Source of the DNA: Aplectana chamaeleonis
Lineage: Eukaryota; Nematoda; Chromadorea; Rhabditida; Cosmocercidae
Assembly (NCBI GenBank): GCA_029168955.1
Contig: JAPDOI010000211.1
Span: forward strand, 1,182,215 to 1,246,214
Direction of reading: 5' to 3'
Length of the DNA stretch: 64,000 nt
Of the stretch, positions 31,801 through 41,289 are shown piece by piece. Both the position numbers and the translations under genes were made by a program. The notes under the pieces were generated by a model that saw only the letters and a list, made by a program, of their open reading frames with translations, had not been told where the DNA came from and ran no database searches. The stretch's first letter is position 1; every line of letters begins with the position of its first letter.

Positions 31801-34681
31801 AACAATAAAAAACTTGATAGCTACGGAAAACCAATGATGGACCCTAGTGCAAGTAACAAGAAGTCTGTTTCTTGAAACGGGTAAGACTGTTCGAAATTTG
31901 AGTTGCTCTGCTCACCTTTACATACTCTCCATTCCAGCTCGGAAACAGGTGAAAAAGCTGCGCCTTAACGAAGTTCTGAGGCTGACGAAAAACAATTTAC
32001 CCCAGAACTGCTCTACCTTCTCGTTCTGGATATTGTTAACTCGAAAAACCCTCTGCTCTTAAGGACTATTCTATTCTTCGATTGAGGATGTTATATACCA
32101 TGATAAGATCATTTTTCCATACGCTTAAGGTGTAGCGAGTCCAGATTAAACATTCTGTTTCTTATCAGCCAACGTGGGATACTCGCGTAGGGTGGAATCC
32201 CTAAATCGACCGTATGAATAACTTTCTGAGGCGGTCATCAGTATCGGTGGCGCGCGCAGAACAAAGCGCAAACGCTAAGCGGAGGAGGAGTGTGAAGAAT
32301 GAGACACCGACGTGCATAACAGCCAGAATCAGTGATGCGCTACAGAAGTGATTCTTAATACCACTCTGGTGAAGCTGTTCTGTATTTTTTCCAACCTATT
32401 GATTATGGTTTTCTTATTTGAGGAAATAGACATATATTCCATATACTGCAAAATTCGAGCGAACATGCATATTTTGTAGGCATTTTCTGAAAGAAAAAAA
32501 ATAGGGTTTTTGGTTTTGAGAGCCCTGAATGTATCAGGAAAAGTCTGTGTTCTGCTCTTCTGGCTGCAATTGTTTTCAAATGACCATCAAACGTAAACTT
32601 GGTATCGACAGATAAAACCAAGGTCTTTGACAGAATCAGTAGGAAACTACGTCGGCGCCGTTATAAGGTTGTACTTTGCCTCAGGATTTGAGGAACCCAA
32701 ATGCAGAACCCTGAGTTTTCTCGGCAGAGAGTGGGAGCATCTGTTGTTGCGTGAACAATTTTCTACGGTATCAATGGCTATCTGAATACGTAAGGCATCC
32801 CGGTGGTCCTCACCGTATCATAAATCTTAAGGTCATTCGGTGAACATTTTACATTTCACACCCAAGTTTTGAATTCCAAGCTTCCGAGCACTAGCGCGAG
32901 TTTTGGCACAGAAAAAAGGCGCTCAACAAAAATTTAGGAGGCTTCCAGCCTTTTCAAAGCTGTAACCTCGTAAGATTCCCCACCTGTATTCTTTTTGGAA
33001 ATTAGAAACCGACTTAGAATTCAATCTCAGTACGTCAAATAACCCTTCATTGAAACCATCCAAGAACTGCAAACGTCGCGTTCAGCTCAGCTGCAGGAAA
33101 TACGAACTCTGATATATTATAGATTTTTTTTCGCAGATGTCCGCAGCAAAATCTGAGTTCAGATTCAGAAGAGGCAGCGTGCTAAAGTAGATCAGGAAAA
33201 CGAATCAGCTCTCTGATCCGGGAAACACCATGCGAGGTTCCTAATCTAGTGGGGCAGGGCTTATCGGGTTTTATCACGTCAAATCTCTTCATCATTGTTG
33301 TGTTTTACCATGACTGACCGCTCTACAAGCTCGCGTTCCGCCTGACTCATATTTTCAAGATGGGCTTTACGCTTTTCTATATACGCACTTTTGAAATCAT
33401 TGCTGGAGTTCTGCGCCCCGCTTCTGGCGGCTTTCTGCGCTTTCCTACCGGGATTTCATACCTTTTTCTACGACGTGCCGTTCACTGGGGTCTCTTACGC
33501 CGTTCCACTGGGGTCCTTTCTTGTTTCACTTCTTCCAACGTCGTCCTGCGCACTCCCAACCGGGGTTATGCCAGCTTTCAGCGGCATCTGGCGCACACCC
33601 GTTTGGGTTCCGGGTAATGTGGTTTTCGATCAATATTATTGGGTTTGCTGGCTTATAATGTTCCACAGTGTAGTACACCGTCGTCCAGGGTTAGGCAGGC
33701 TTGCGACGGAGTGCACAACGGGAGCTAGTAAGAATTTCTGGGAATTTCTGAACGAGAAAATGAAAATTTGAGGAGGAGGGCTCGTGGTTTTTTTTGGAAG
33801 AAATGGCGTTTATCTTCCAACCACTTGGAAAGGTAGAATGAGAGTAGTAATGTATCCCAGTCGAGTAGTAAGAAGTTTCTTTTTTTCTCATATTTTTCAC
33901 AAGCCTATCCATGAAAAAATAACCGTTGAGACGGTAACCCCCGCGCTCGCAACTGAAACTCAACTTGGTTCCAACTGCGGAGTTGGCTCTTAAAAGGAAT
34001 AACTGCTGAAGAGTAGCGAGTTATGGACTTCAAGATGTTGGGTCAAGAGCTTTAGTACTAAATATAAAAGGTTGCCACGATTTTGGTCGTGAAATTTTTC
34101 ATCACAAGGGGGAGGAGTTTGTAAGAAAATCATGGGTCCACAGAGGGTAAAGTAAATTCAATTTTGCGAGTCACCGGCCGCAACGGCTCCGTCAACAGTA
34201 TGCCATCATCTGGACGGAAAACTCGAAAGCGGAATTTATCTGTGAAAACTGCCTTCAAGCTGGAAGAGATTGTTTCGCCTGCTGAACGTTCAGTTCATGC
34301 AATATCATTGTGTTTCAGGCTGGAAAAGGAAATCTACTAATGGCGGCCGTGGCATGTGGAGAGTTATCGTGGTGCCGGCGGATATGTGTGGCGCATGGCG
34401 GCTATGACGGTGCCGGTGGATCATAGTGGACGAGACGGGAATGTAGCGGTGGCTGGCGAGAAAGGCGTTGACGATTACCAAGCTGGAAGCTGGCATGAAA
34501 AGAAGACGTACTCAGTGAGACACTCTGGCTTCATCAACCGGATCTCTTTGGTGTGATGTAGAGGATCAGTCGATAGCGTCACCAGTGTTCGTTTATTTTT
34601 TTATATGTCTTAACCTTACAAGGGCGTACATTTCAGGATGGAGGGGGTCAAAATGCTCCTCTGCAAGTTGTGGATGGATGA
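25815..34681 (+). CDS. Arg-Gly-rich (RGG-type) protein gene, four proposed exons
   Basis: Exon 1 is 25815-25835 (MGRGKRG), donor GTAAAG. A 71-base intron ends TTCCAG. Exon 2 is 25907-25987 (GRGRRGGYDDG, then NNSFSNPSSP), donor GTGAGT. Both are phase 0. An intron of about 8.3 kb follows, full of repeats. Exon 3 is 34319-34514, after TGTTTCAG, with SYRGAGGY, SGRDGN and DDYQAGSWHEKKTYS. Exon 4 is 34637-34681 (GGGQNAPLQVVDG and TGA). RGG/RG proteins commonly bind RNA and are arginine-methylated. Exon 3 is 196 bases and needs indels to read through: its Gly-Tyr run (HGGYDGAGG) is in another frame. That may be assembly error or decay. Further exons may hide in the big intron. Confidence 0.6.
26120..26340. 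repeat. Dispersed repeat with GGTTGAGCAGG and GTCGTAAAA words
   Basis: CAGGGTTGAGCAGG then CGTAAAACCTTAGGAAATTT recurs in variants at about 33690-33790, 54215-54330 and 56800-56970, and in part at 28905-28950. Copies are diverged and no ends are clear. Confidence 0.5.
26753..27973. mobile_element. Inverted-repeat element, ACTCAGAACGTCGGAGGGCC ends, copy 1
   Basis: The left end ACTCAGAACGTCGGAGGGCC is matched inverted at the right by GGCCCTCCGACGTTCTGAGT. It shares CGCGCCAGGCGCCCT and GGGCGCGACGCCCGGA words with copy 2 at 29446-30242. A tRNA-like segment (about 27710-27795) with CTCAGTGGTGCC and GGGTTTGATTCTGGCG lies inside. Copy 1 has about 500 extra bases (27140-27650) absent from copy 2. 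Confidence 0.7.
27140..27650. repeat. Tandem and inverted CCGGTCGATACGTATG repeat block
   Basis: A unit of about 75 to 90 bases with CCGGTCGATACGTATG, GGAGTG and AAATCACTCGGTGTATCC repeats three to four times, then appears inverted at 27545-27640. Single related words occur at 29024, 30750 and 49490. Its absence from the sister element suggests insertion or amplification after transposition. Confidence 0.6.
28226..28780. repeat. Large foldback, arms of about 250 bases
   Basis: The left arm (28226-28490) contains ACCATCCAGGATGACATTAT, GCCCGTATTTTCACAC and AACAGCTC. The right arm (28520-28780) is its reverse complement with moderate divergence. The loop is roughly 30 bases. No coding capacity is evident. 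A transcript would form very long double-stranded RNA. Confidence 0.8.
29012..29439 (+). CDS. Exon-like open region with one in-frame TAG
   Basis: From an AG at 29010-29011 one frame runs through SDFVENLLSPNESAAEKVVL and TVSRNWVPPAPPSSSVKHAI to a TAG at 29213. The same frame continues as SQSAQENATPKSREKLLCR and GMRTISFNWEIAG to a GTAGGC donor at 29440. A 54-base intron (GTAGGT...TTGGCAG, 29212-29265) would remove the TAG and keep frame. The first codons overlap a word repeated elsewhere, so transposon origin is possible. A 196-codon minus-strand frame overlaps and is the alternative. Confidence 0.35.
29446..30242. mobile_element. Inverted-repeat element, AACGTCGGAGGGCC ends, copy 2
   Basis: It has the same ends and interior order as copy 1 at 26753. 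The tRNA-like segment here is clearer: TTGCTCAGTTGTGCC (A-box-like, about 29806) and TGGGTTTGATTCCTGGCG (B-box-like, about 29868). A GGGATAGGG-type MITE (29922-30080) is inserted in it with an ATGTTTTC duplication. Confidence 0.7.
29922..30080. mobile_element. GGGACAGGG MITE, about 159 bases, ATGTTTTC duplication
   Basis: The left end GGGACAGGGTCTCTCTACAT and an inverted right end with GTAGACAGCCCCTATCC define it. ATGTTTTC precedes (29914-29921) and follows (30081-30088). Copy 1 of the host element lacks the insert at the corresponding place, which confirms it as mobile. It is the uninterrupted relative of 19893-20938. Confidence 0.75.
30250..32390. other. No confident gene; dispersed repeat pieces
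   Basis: The stretch includes a CCGGTCGATGCGTATG word at 30748 and two copies of the GCGCTGAACACG-type word (31495 inverted, 31645 forward). An acceptor CTCCATTCCAG at 31937 is followed by an open frame to 32062, but nothing supports it further. Confidence 0.3.
32403..32835 (-). pseudogene. Decayed LINE reverse transcriptase (CR1/jockey-like), palm to thumb
   Basis: Read on the minus strand across frameshifts, it shows LKIYDTVRTTG after a degraded catalytic FADD (now S-P-N-D), then RIQIAIDTVENCSRNNR, LHLGSSNPEAKYN and DTKFTFDGHLKTIAARRAEH followed by LEFCSIWN. These are the conserved blocks that follow the YADD/FADD active site in non-LTR reverse transcriptases. Stops and frameshifts are frequent, so the copy is dead. 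The N-terminal half and endonuclease are missing. Confidence 0.85.
33391..33771 (+). CDS. Open frame of 126 codons, hydrophobic, uncertain
   Basis: The frame starts near MKSLLEFCAPLLAAFCAFLP and ends NFWEFLNEKMKI. Its first 90 codons are rich in Phe, Pro, Leu and Val, with CCGTTCACTGGGGTC and CCGTTCCACTGGGGTCC as an internal duplication. It would have two or three membrane-like segments. It lies within the proposed large intron of the Arg-Gly gene and its end runs into a dispersed repeat (33690-33790). Chance is possible. Confidence 0.25.
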   Translation: MKSLLEFCAPLLAAFCAFLPGFHTFFYDVPFTGVSYAVPLGSFLVSLLPTSSCALPTGVMPAFSGIWRTPVWVPGNVVFDQYYWVCWLIMFHSVVHRRPGLGRLATECTTGASKNFWEFLNEKMKI

Positions 34682-34728
34682 TGATCAGAGGCCAACAATA
34701 CCATACTCAATCAACAGCTTTATTTTTC

Positions 34729-34734
34729 AATAAA
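34729..34734 (+). terminator. AATAAA poly(A) signal of the Arg-Gly gene
   Basis: AATAAA lies 48 bases after the proposed stop at 34679-34681. A short 3' UTR of this kind is usual for nematode genes and supports the choice of last exon. Confidence 0.5.
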
Positions 34735-35328
34735 GAAACACCAGGGCTGTATGGCAGAAGAGAGGCAGACAAGGCATGCAGTTAAACAAAGAAAGTGGGA
34801 TACAATGTACAACTAGACAAACATAAATGAGTTAACTCATATCAGAAGCATCCTGGGTGACGTAAAGCTACAACCAAAATGGGATACTCATCACTTTCCA
34901 GACCCGCGTGTGCTTTGTTACCTGAGATCAAACTTAAATAGTTCTGTGTTTTAAAGTCCCAGAAGTTTCTGGCATCCACAATTTCTCAAGGCAATTTATC
35001 CCACAAATCCGATTGACCCTAAGCACGCAAATTATTGCTGTGCGCTGGATTCTGAAATGAATGCACGTTCAAACTGAAGAAAGCAGTTTCTGGTTGAGAA
35101 TGCGCAGGTGACGGGGGTGAACGCAAAAACATTTTGAAAAGGAATGTTACGGAAACCGCATCACGATTTTATAGCTTAAATATAAATCAAACTCACAAGG
35201 GAAGGATCATTACATCGTCGTGGCTATTCCAATGAAGTAAGCCTTCCTAGGATCAATTTTCGACGTGAATTCGAGTTTTTACATTGCGGCTGCGAAACTT
35301 TCTCTGAACTGGGGTTATGTATGCGTTT

Positions 35329-35524
35329 TAGCACTTACTCGCAGACGCATTATAACGTGTATTCGCATGAGTCTTTTCGTCGCGCTCCTGAGATGCTTTA
35401 CCGATGTGAGTTTTACACCACGAATTCACCCATAGTCGTCTGGTGGTGAAATCACATCGGTGTATCTCAGGAGGCAGCGAAGACTTCTTGATTACATATA
35501 TGATGCGTCTACGAGTGAGCGCCA
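35329..35524. repeat. Foldback hairpin, about 93-base arms, 12-base loop
   Basis: The left arm carries TAGCACTTACTCGCAGACGC, CTCCTGAGATGC and ACCGATGTGAGTTTTACACC. The right arm carries the complement with modest divergence, ending ACGAGTGAGCGCCA. The loop is about 35424-35435. Pairing is close over nearly its whole length, so a transcript would be a strong hairpin, pre-miRNA-like in shape but too long for an ordinary one. Confidence 0.75.
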
Positions 35525-36269
35525 AATATGCCTTAACTTCGTTCAGGAGAAGAGGTTTCTCTGCTGCAATGTAAAAAGTCTAATTTAACGTCTGAAATTT
35601 GATTCCATAAAGGCTCATTTCATTTGAATGGCCATGGCGTGTAAATGATTCTACACTGTGGTTGCCCTATGATATCATAGAGTTCCAGTACCTGATGATT
35701 TCGAGCCTGGCCACATAATCTAGCACTTCTCGCATAGGAAATACTTTGACAAAGGCTTGTCTGGTGTATCGCCTCTGTACGTTTTCAACGAGTTTGTCAT
35801 CCCTCAGTAGAAGATGGTGACCACACTCTGTGTGCAATACTCGCTGTCGACAGTGTGGGCATGGATTGGCCTCTCTTACAGTGCCTCGAGACTGGAATGT
35901 TGGAGGCGGTCTAATAATAGCCAGTTAACCACCCGAGTGGCTACTCTTAGGGACTTCACTCTCAGGTGGATTTCCCCACGTGTGGTCGGAGCTAATGAGC
36001 GGACGGAAGTGCTTTATAGCTTCATGTTACGTGAAGCCACAACGCCGTTACGACGTAAGGGCACTCGTGTTGGAAGTTGTTGATATGGAGACAGGCTGCA
36101 CTTTCTGCAGGTAACTGCAACTGTCCCAGCTTGGACTAGTCAAGCAGGTCACCACTGAAGCTCGTAAAAATCGATCGCAGGATCGTGAAGGAGGGAACGA
36201 TATACTCTCAGATCATCGGCCAAGAGCTTACATGTGCTCCAAAAATTCATCCGAGATATCATTAAAGGG

Positions 36270-36530
36270 TGTGGTATACTTTGCCGCTGTCATGAGCGAC
36301 AGGTATACAATCTAGCACAAATCGCGGCGGGACCTGCCATCTGCACAACGGCTATGGTTGTCGTAGTAATCTTATCACGCGTCTGTCGCCGGAGGGCTGA
36401 CATACTGCAAAGCGTGCCAAAGCCTGTCGCTGCCACTCTCACTGTGCAGAGCGATGCAACAGCGACAGGTTTAAAGGGCGGGAGTTGTGCAGAGAAACGC
36501 GAACCGTGTGTGGCAAAGTAAACTATACCC
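36270..36530. repeat. Possible small inverted-repeat element, GGTATACTTTGCC ends
   Basis: GGTATACTTTGCC near 36273 is answered by GGCAAAGTAAACTATACC at about 36511-36528. Inside are several copies of GCGACAGG-like words in both directions. No duplication was seen. Confidence 0.4.
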
Positions 36531-36561
36531 CTAACATCACCTGTATGCACCTGTCCTCCCG

Positions 36562-36588
36562 TTGATCATCGATATGATCGATGATCAA
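36562..36588. repeat. Palindrome, 12-base perfect arms, 3-base centre
   Basis: TTGATCATCGAT, ATG, ATCGATGATCAA. No surrounding gene gives it a role. Confidence 0.6.
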
Positions 36589-36772
36589 GCGAGCGCGAAT
36601 AACTGTCTCTATGTGTCCCTTTCGCTCGCGCAGTAGTTGGCCAGGGAATCCTATTCTCTTCAAGAACACCAAAAACCACTTTCGTTAGGGCCCTTGGTCA
36701 GAGAAGTCCGACCATCTCGTGTTGGAGGACGGTCAGTAGTGCGTTTGAGGTCCCGCGGTACCAAACCCTGTT

Positions 36773-37108
36773 ATGGCTGTTGTCCAACGGTTACCCTTGA
36801 GACGCATAACATATCACTGCCCGCCTGATTTTCGACGAGACGCGCAGCATATTCGACCGCCTATCATTAAAATAAACAACCTTTGGCATTTTGATACGTA
36901 CATGAGAACAAAAGCCGCCACTTTTTACTCTGAAATCGCGGAGGTGTCAGAGAAGAGAATAGTGAGCAAACACAAGTTTTTTTTTCAGCAAAAACTCCAA
37001 CCCCCCTCCTGCGTTTTGTTCATTTCTGGTCTGGAAACAGTTTTACGCATTTCTCCGAATTCTATGGAAAAGTTTCCGCGCGCTTCCTCTATGTCTCACA
37101 AGAGATAG
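36773..37108 (+). CDS. Uncharacterised 111-codon open frame with ATG
   Basis: It begins MAVVQRLPLRRITYHCPPDF and ends SSMSHKR with TAG. The middle, NLWHFDTYMRTKAATFYSEI, reads as protein-like. A poly-T acceptor (TTTTTTTTCAG) lies inside it, near 36988, which would suit an intron end instead. No domain is recognised. Confidence 0.3.
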   Translation: MAVVQRLPLRRITYHCPPDFRRDAQHIRPPIIKINNLWHFDTYMRTKAATFYSEIAEVSEKRIVSKHKFFFQQKLQPPSCVLFISGLETVLRISPNSMEKFPRASSMSHKR

Positions 37109-38039
37109 CTGACAGCCGCTCAACCATGAAAGGTGACAGTAGTATTCAGTGCGTTGCATTAGTATATGAACACCCTCAAAATCGAATAATTGGATACTGA
37201 AGAAAGCTTTTCGAGTAAGGGTCTCAGTTTCTATGTAATCTGTTACGCAAAAACGATGGATCACATCCATATTACCATCTTTCTTTCGATTTGACTCCAG
37301 TTTAAACGGCGAAACTTCCATTTCTGCGCTTGTTGCCTAAGTATACAAGCACTTTGAAAAACAGCAGAGTTATGTCACTTGGAATTTCACCACAGATTTG
37401 CCCAGTTCTGTCGCCTTGAATTTCACCACAGATTCGCCAGTTCCTCGTGTATATCAGGAAGTGTTCGGCTACAAAAAGAAAGCTTATCAACATGCCACGT
37501 GGTTCTCATCTCAAATCTGATGAACTCAAGCCAAGGATGAGGAAAACTTCGAGCGCCACTGGGCTCGGTGTTCCGATAGATTTCGCGGCAGCTTGAACGG
37601 TCAGGTGCGTGCACCCCGAACTTCTTTGGCGATATCTTTGCTTGTACGGCGGCATCCGCTTGTCGCTCGGCACGCCAGAAGAAGCTTTTTCTCAAATATG
37701 GACCTTTTGACACGAGCACCTAACATCATTATGTCGGCCTCGACGAATCGTTCCCGAATTGGCGCTAAATGTCTCGGTATACAACATACGCCATCCATCC
37801 GCCGTTCAGGCAACATTTGTAAGATTCGTTAGGAAGGAATCCCATTGCTTAGAGCATCATCATAAAGCATTACCGTCGTCTTCAGTTCGCAAGGTCCTAC
37901 AGGAACACAAAGTGGGAAAAAGTCATTCGGTCAGGACGTTCCGCTTCAAAGACTCCTGATTACATATTGGCATTCTAAGTGGTTCCCCGACGAGAAGAAG
38001 TCAAACTAGAATGGTCCTGCTGGCTCAAAGACGTTACTG

Positions 38040-38690
38040 GAGAGATTTTGGCAAAGGAGCGCCGGCCTATGTCAGAGCATCTGTATTTCGGAGAAGGCAG
38101 TGTGATGGGTGTAGGCCAAATCTTCAACTGTCAGTGGTGAGTGAGGTCGGCGCCGCATTTGTTCAAAACCGAATGAACTCAGAGAAAAGTGCCAAGAAAG
38201 CTTTGCACTCTCGACTACTACCGTTTCCTTGATATCAAAGACGTCAGCTTGATCCAAGTGTGCCCAGGAGAACGCTATCAGTCCATGTGCTTTTCGGTCA
38301 AAACGAGCGATTTCGGAACACACTCATATCGACCATTTGCCTGGAATATGCGGACACCAATGTGGCAGCATCTGACGTCGGACACCAGAGGAATAAGCTG
38401 CAGCGTGTACAGAACGCTGCGCTGAGGAGTTAACGCTACTGGCTGTGCAAGGAGCTCCCCAATAGAACATCTACGCGCGGAGCCCTGCATGTTGCCAGTC
38501 AAGGAGCACTTGGTGTACTCCAGACACAGCAGAATGTCAGTGAGATGGGCAGCCTCTAACATAGGAGAAGGTTCCGTCTTCTGCGCGAGAAGCATACCCA
38601 CTTCGTTTGAGGATATCTGGAGAAGGCGGCTATGAACCCTATCTAAGGAACACTGCCGCCTCAGGGTTCGCGAGCCCAAGTCTCAACTCG
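38040..38690 (+). pseudogene. LINE reverse transcriptase C-terminal fragment (jockey-like)
   Basis: The plus strand encodes RFRNTLISTICLEYADTN and then RNKLQRVQNAALRS at about 38309-38428, the hallmark [K]LQRVQNxALR of jockey-clade LINEs. Further on, in other frames, come HLRAEPCMLPVKEHL-type sequence (about 38468-38510) and a basic helix. Upstream pieces (EVGAAFVQNRMN, KSAKKALHSRLL) match the segment before it only loosely. Several stops and shifts show it is dead. A short ORF on the opposite strand is a shadow. Confidence 0.75.
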
Positions 38691-39889
38691 GCAGGTGAGC
38701 CAAATGTGCTCTTGCATCGCTGCGTTGTGGCTCATTATTCTGCCCCCATGTCTTAGGTCAACAAAATCGGACAGCAGCCGGGACCAAGACGTGCATGCCC
38801 GGACTCTGGTAGTCCCGGGACAGGACAAAGACGCACTTATTCATGCAAAAAGCCCGAAGAGACCTACCTCTTTTAACCTGACAATGTACCTTTGGACGTA
38901 TCCTGTAATGACCGCCCGATCTCCTCAACCTATGGCATAAAAAAGCACTCCTGAGGCTACAGAAGAAGAAAGCGATCATTTGCCTTGGTTAGCCATACTT
39001 GCCCCGATTCAAACCCCAAGAAAAAAAAACCTATTGAACTATCTGTCTTAAAAAAATACTTCGAGAAATTCTGAGATGCCGATGTAGTACGGCAAATTAA
39101 ATACTCATGAAGCAGGCGAGATTTTCTGGACGCGTGCTGCGAACTTGACGAGAAATGTTCTCAAGCGGCTCAGGGAGATCCTTTCAGACCCATTAGTTCA
39201 AACTGGTTTTTTGATCCAGTGGTTGCTGCAATTTACATTCTTATAACTCAACAGATTTTATGACACAAAATGTGATAATCCTTGTAATGTTTCGAAGTGT
39301 TCGTATACTTATGCAACTAGCAAAAATGGAGTCTGCTGCATAATTGGAGGTCGAATTGGGGTACAATGGTAATATGATGCGATTCATCTTTTCTGGGCGT
39401 GGCAGATTACATAGAAACATATTCTTACTCAAAATCTCCATTCAACATCCCATCCACCAATTTTGAAGGTGTTCGTTTTTACTTCTATGCACGACGCATT
39501 GTAGATTCCAAAGAATATAGCTGTTTTTTTTTTTGCAGCAAATTTTTGAATCCCGCACCAAACTAGATGCTTTAGAATTTCCAGTAGAGCACCAAATTTC
39601 TGGATTGGTTTTTCAACAGCAGTTTTCGTTACTAGCCCTTCTCATCTCTTCTAACTCGAAGAAGACACGCCCAGTGTCATTGATAAATTACCAACAGGCT
39701 TGACGTACGGATATGAATGAGACACGGTTATTTACCCGTGCGGTGTGTCTCTTGGAAACCAAAAAGTCCGGTTTAACTACACACGACGTTGGTTTTGTGA
39801 CTGTAATTTGAGCAACGTTCCTCTACGTCCCAGATATGTTACGGAAATTAATCGTCGCAGTATAACTTCGTGAAACGTTTTTTAGAGTG

Positions 39890-40500
39890 GGAAATGTAAT
39901 TCACCGGAGAAACTGGCTGGCAGAAGTTAGGAGCTAATACGCCGGTGGTGGTTGGCGGAGTTCAGCTGGCCACATTGGAGGATCTTCGTCAAGTGATGTG
40001 CTGGAAGGGATGAGGTGGTATGTTGGTTTCTGGCTCCATCTGATTTTTCCTCAGTCTAGTTTCTTTTGTGGCTCACTTTGTTTCCAGGGATATGTTCAAA
40101 TTGTTTTCCTATACCATGACTCTCGATTTTTGTGGAGCACGTTTTCCAACCCAATGGAACTGATTTGAATTTTTTTAGTTTTAGTAGTAGTATTCGTATC
40201 TGTGCAGTTAGAATTTTATCGGCCCCTTATGGTCGCCTTCCATCATAGTTAGCTGATCCAGCTGTAGCCTTTACTCGACCTATACGTTTTGAAATTTCAG
40301 AAAGTGGAGTGAAACTAACCGAGAATGTTGCCGTTTGCAGATCAAGTCTGATCGAGGTATCTATGAAAAATAACATTAGATTCGACTCATTTTGGAAGAC
40401 TGCCGAAACAAGTTTTTCTTAATTACAGCTTCAGCCTATGTTTCTCGATGTTTTAGCTGCCTTTTTCCATGTTTCTACAGTCGTCTGTAAGGGCGTGTAA
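39890..40500 (+). CDS. Candidate exon cluster, last two exons best supported
   Basis: Exon 40301-40356 follows TTGAAATTTCAG and ends at GTATCT, reading SGVKLTENVAVCRSSLIE. A 72-base intron ends TTCTTAATTACAG, and 40429-40500 continues in phase as LQPMFLDVLAAFFHVSTV to a TAA. Upstream, an open stretch at about 39905-40012 reads NTPVVVGGVQLATLEDLRQV and another after TTTGTTTCCAG at 40087 reads GYVQIVFLYHDSRF, but their phases do not join. A GTAAGG donor occurs before the last stop. Family not recognised. The pieces are short enough to be partly chance. Confidence 0.35.
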
Positions 40501-41289
40501 CAAAGTTCATGTTCAGCCTAACTCCTTCCAGGAAAAATTTGACTGTTGTTCCAATCCAAACGCGTTCATTGGATAAACAAATTGCCATGTTGCCGACTTG
40601 ATATTAGGGTGTTCGCAAACTGAAGGGTTCACTTAGAGTGATTACGATAACCTCGCAAAAATCGGGTCTTTTGAATTTCTCGCTGATTGGAATCTCTTAT
40701 GTAGCAGAGAAGCTGGAAATCAACTGGACCATTTTTGGATCCATATGCATCTATACACTAAACGATTCGGTATTGGGCAAAGCAGAGAAATGAGCAATTT
40801 CGCAGTTTCCTCTAAAGGAGTCTTATCCAACGTATGCTGGTGAAATACATGAACTGACGGTGGATAAAAACCTTCTGGTGTAGAGCCGGCTACAGTTTAA
40901 CTCCAGCGGTGACGCCTCTGAGAGTACAGGCTGCGGCACGAGGGTGTGGACAAGGTTCCAGTTTTGCTCAGGCCCACTCCAGGAGCAGATTTTTGCCCAG
41001 CGATTTTCTCAGATCCCCTTCCCAGGAGCTTTATTTTTGTCTGTTTTTGTTGCTGTAAAATTTAAAGAAGATCAGTTTATTTTCAAAAAATGAAAAAATA
41101 TCCCGGGATGCGCATCACTTGATCTCTCGTTGAGCTCACACTCCCCTCCACCATTTCCTGCAGGGTGCGGCGCGGTGTGTGTGCCAATCAATTGGAATAT
41201 CCGTCGCAGGATACGGCTTTCGGTTTTGATATAACACCACTTGCTGTAGCAGCGACAGTATTGCATTGTGAGCAAAAATTGTGACAGGC

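Noticed and set aside
35329..35524. Ordinary microRNA precursor
   Set aside because: The arms are far longer than usual for animal pre-miRNAs, and nothing indicates processing.
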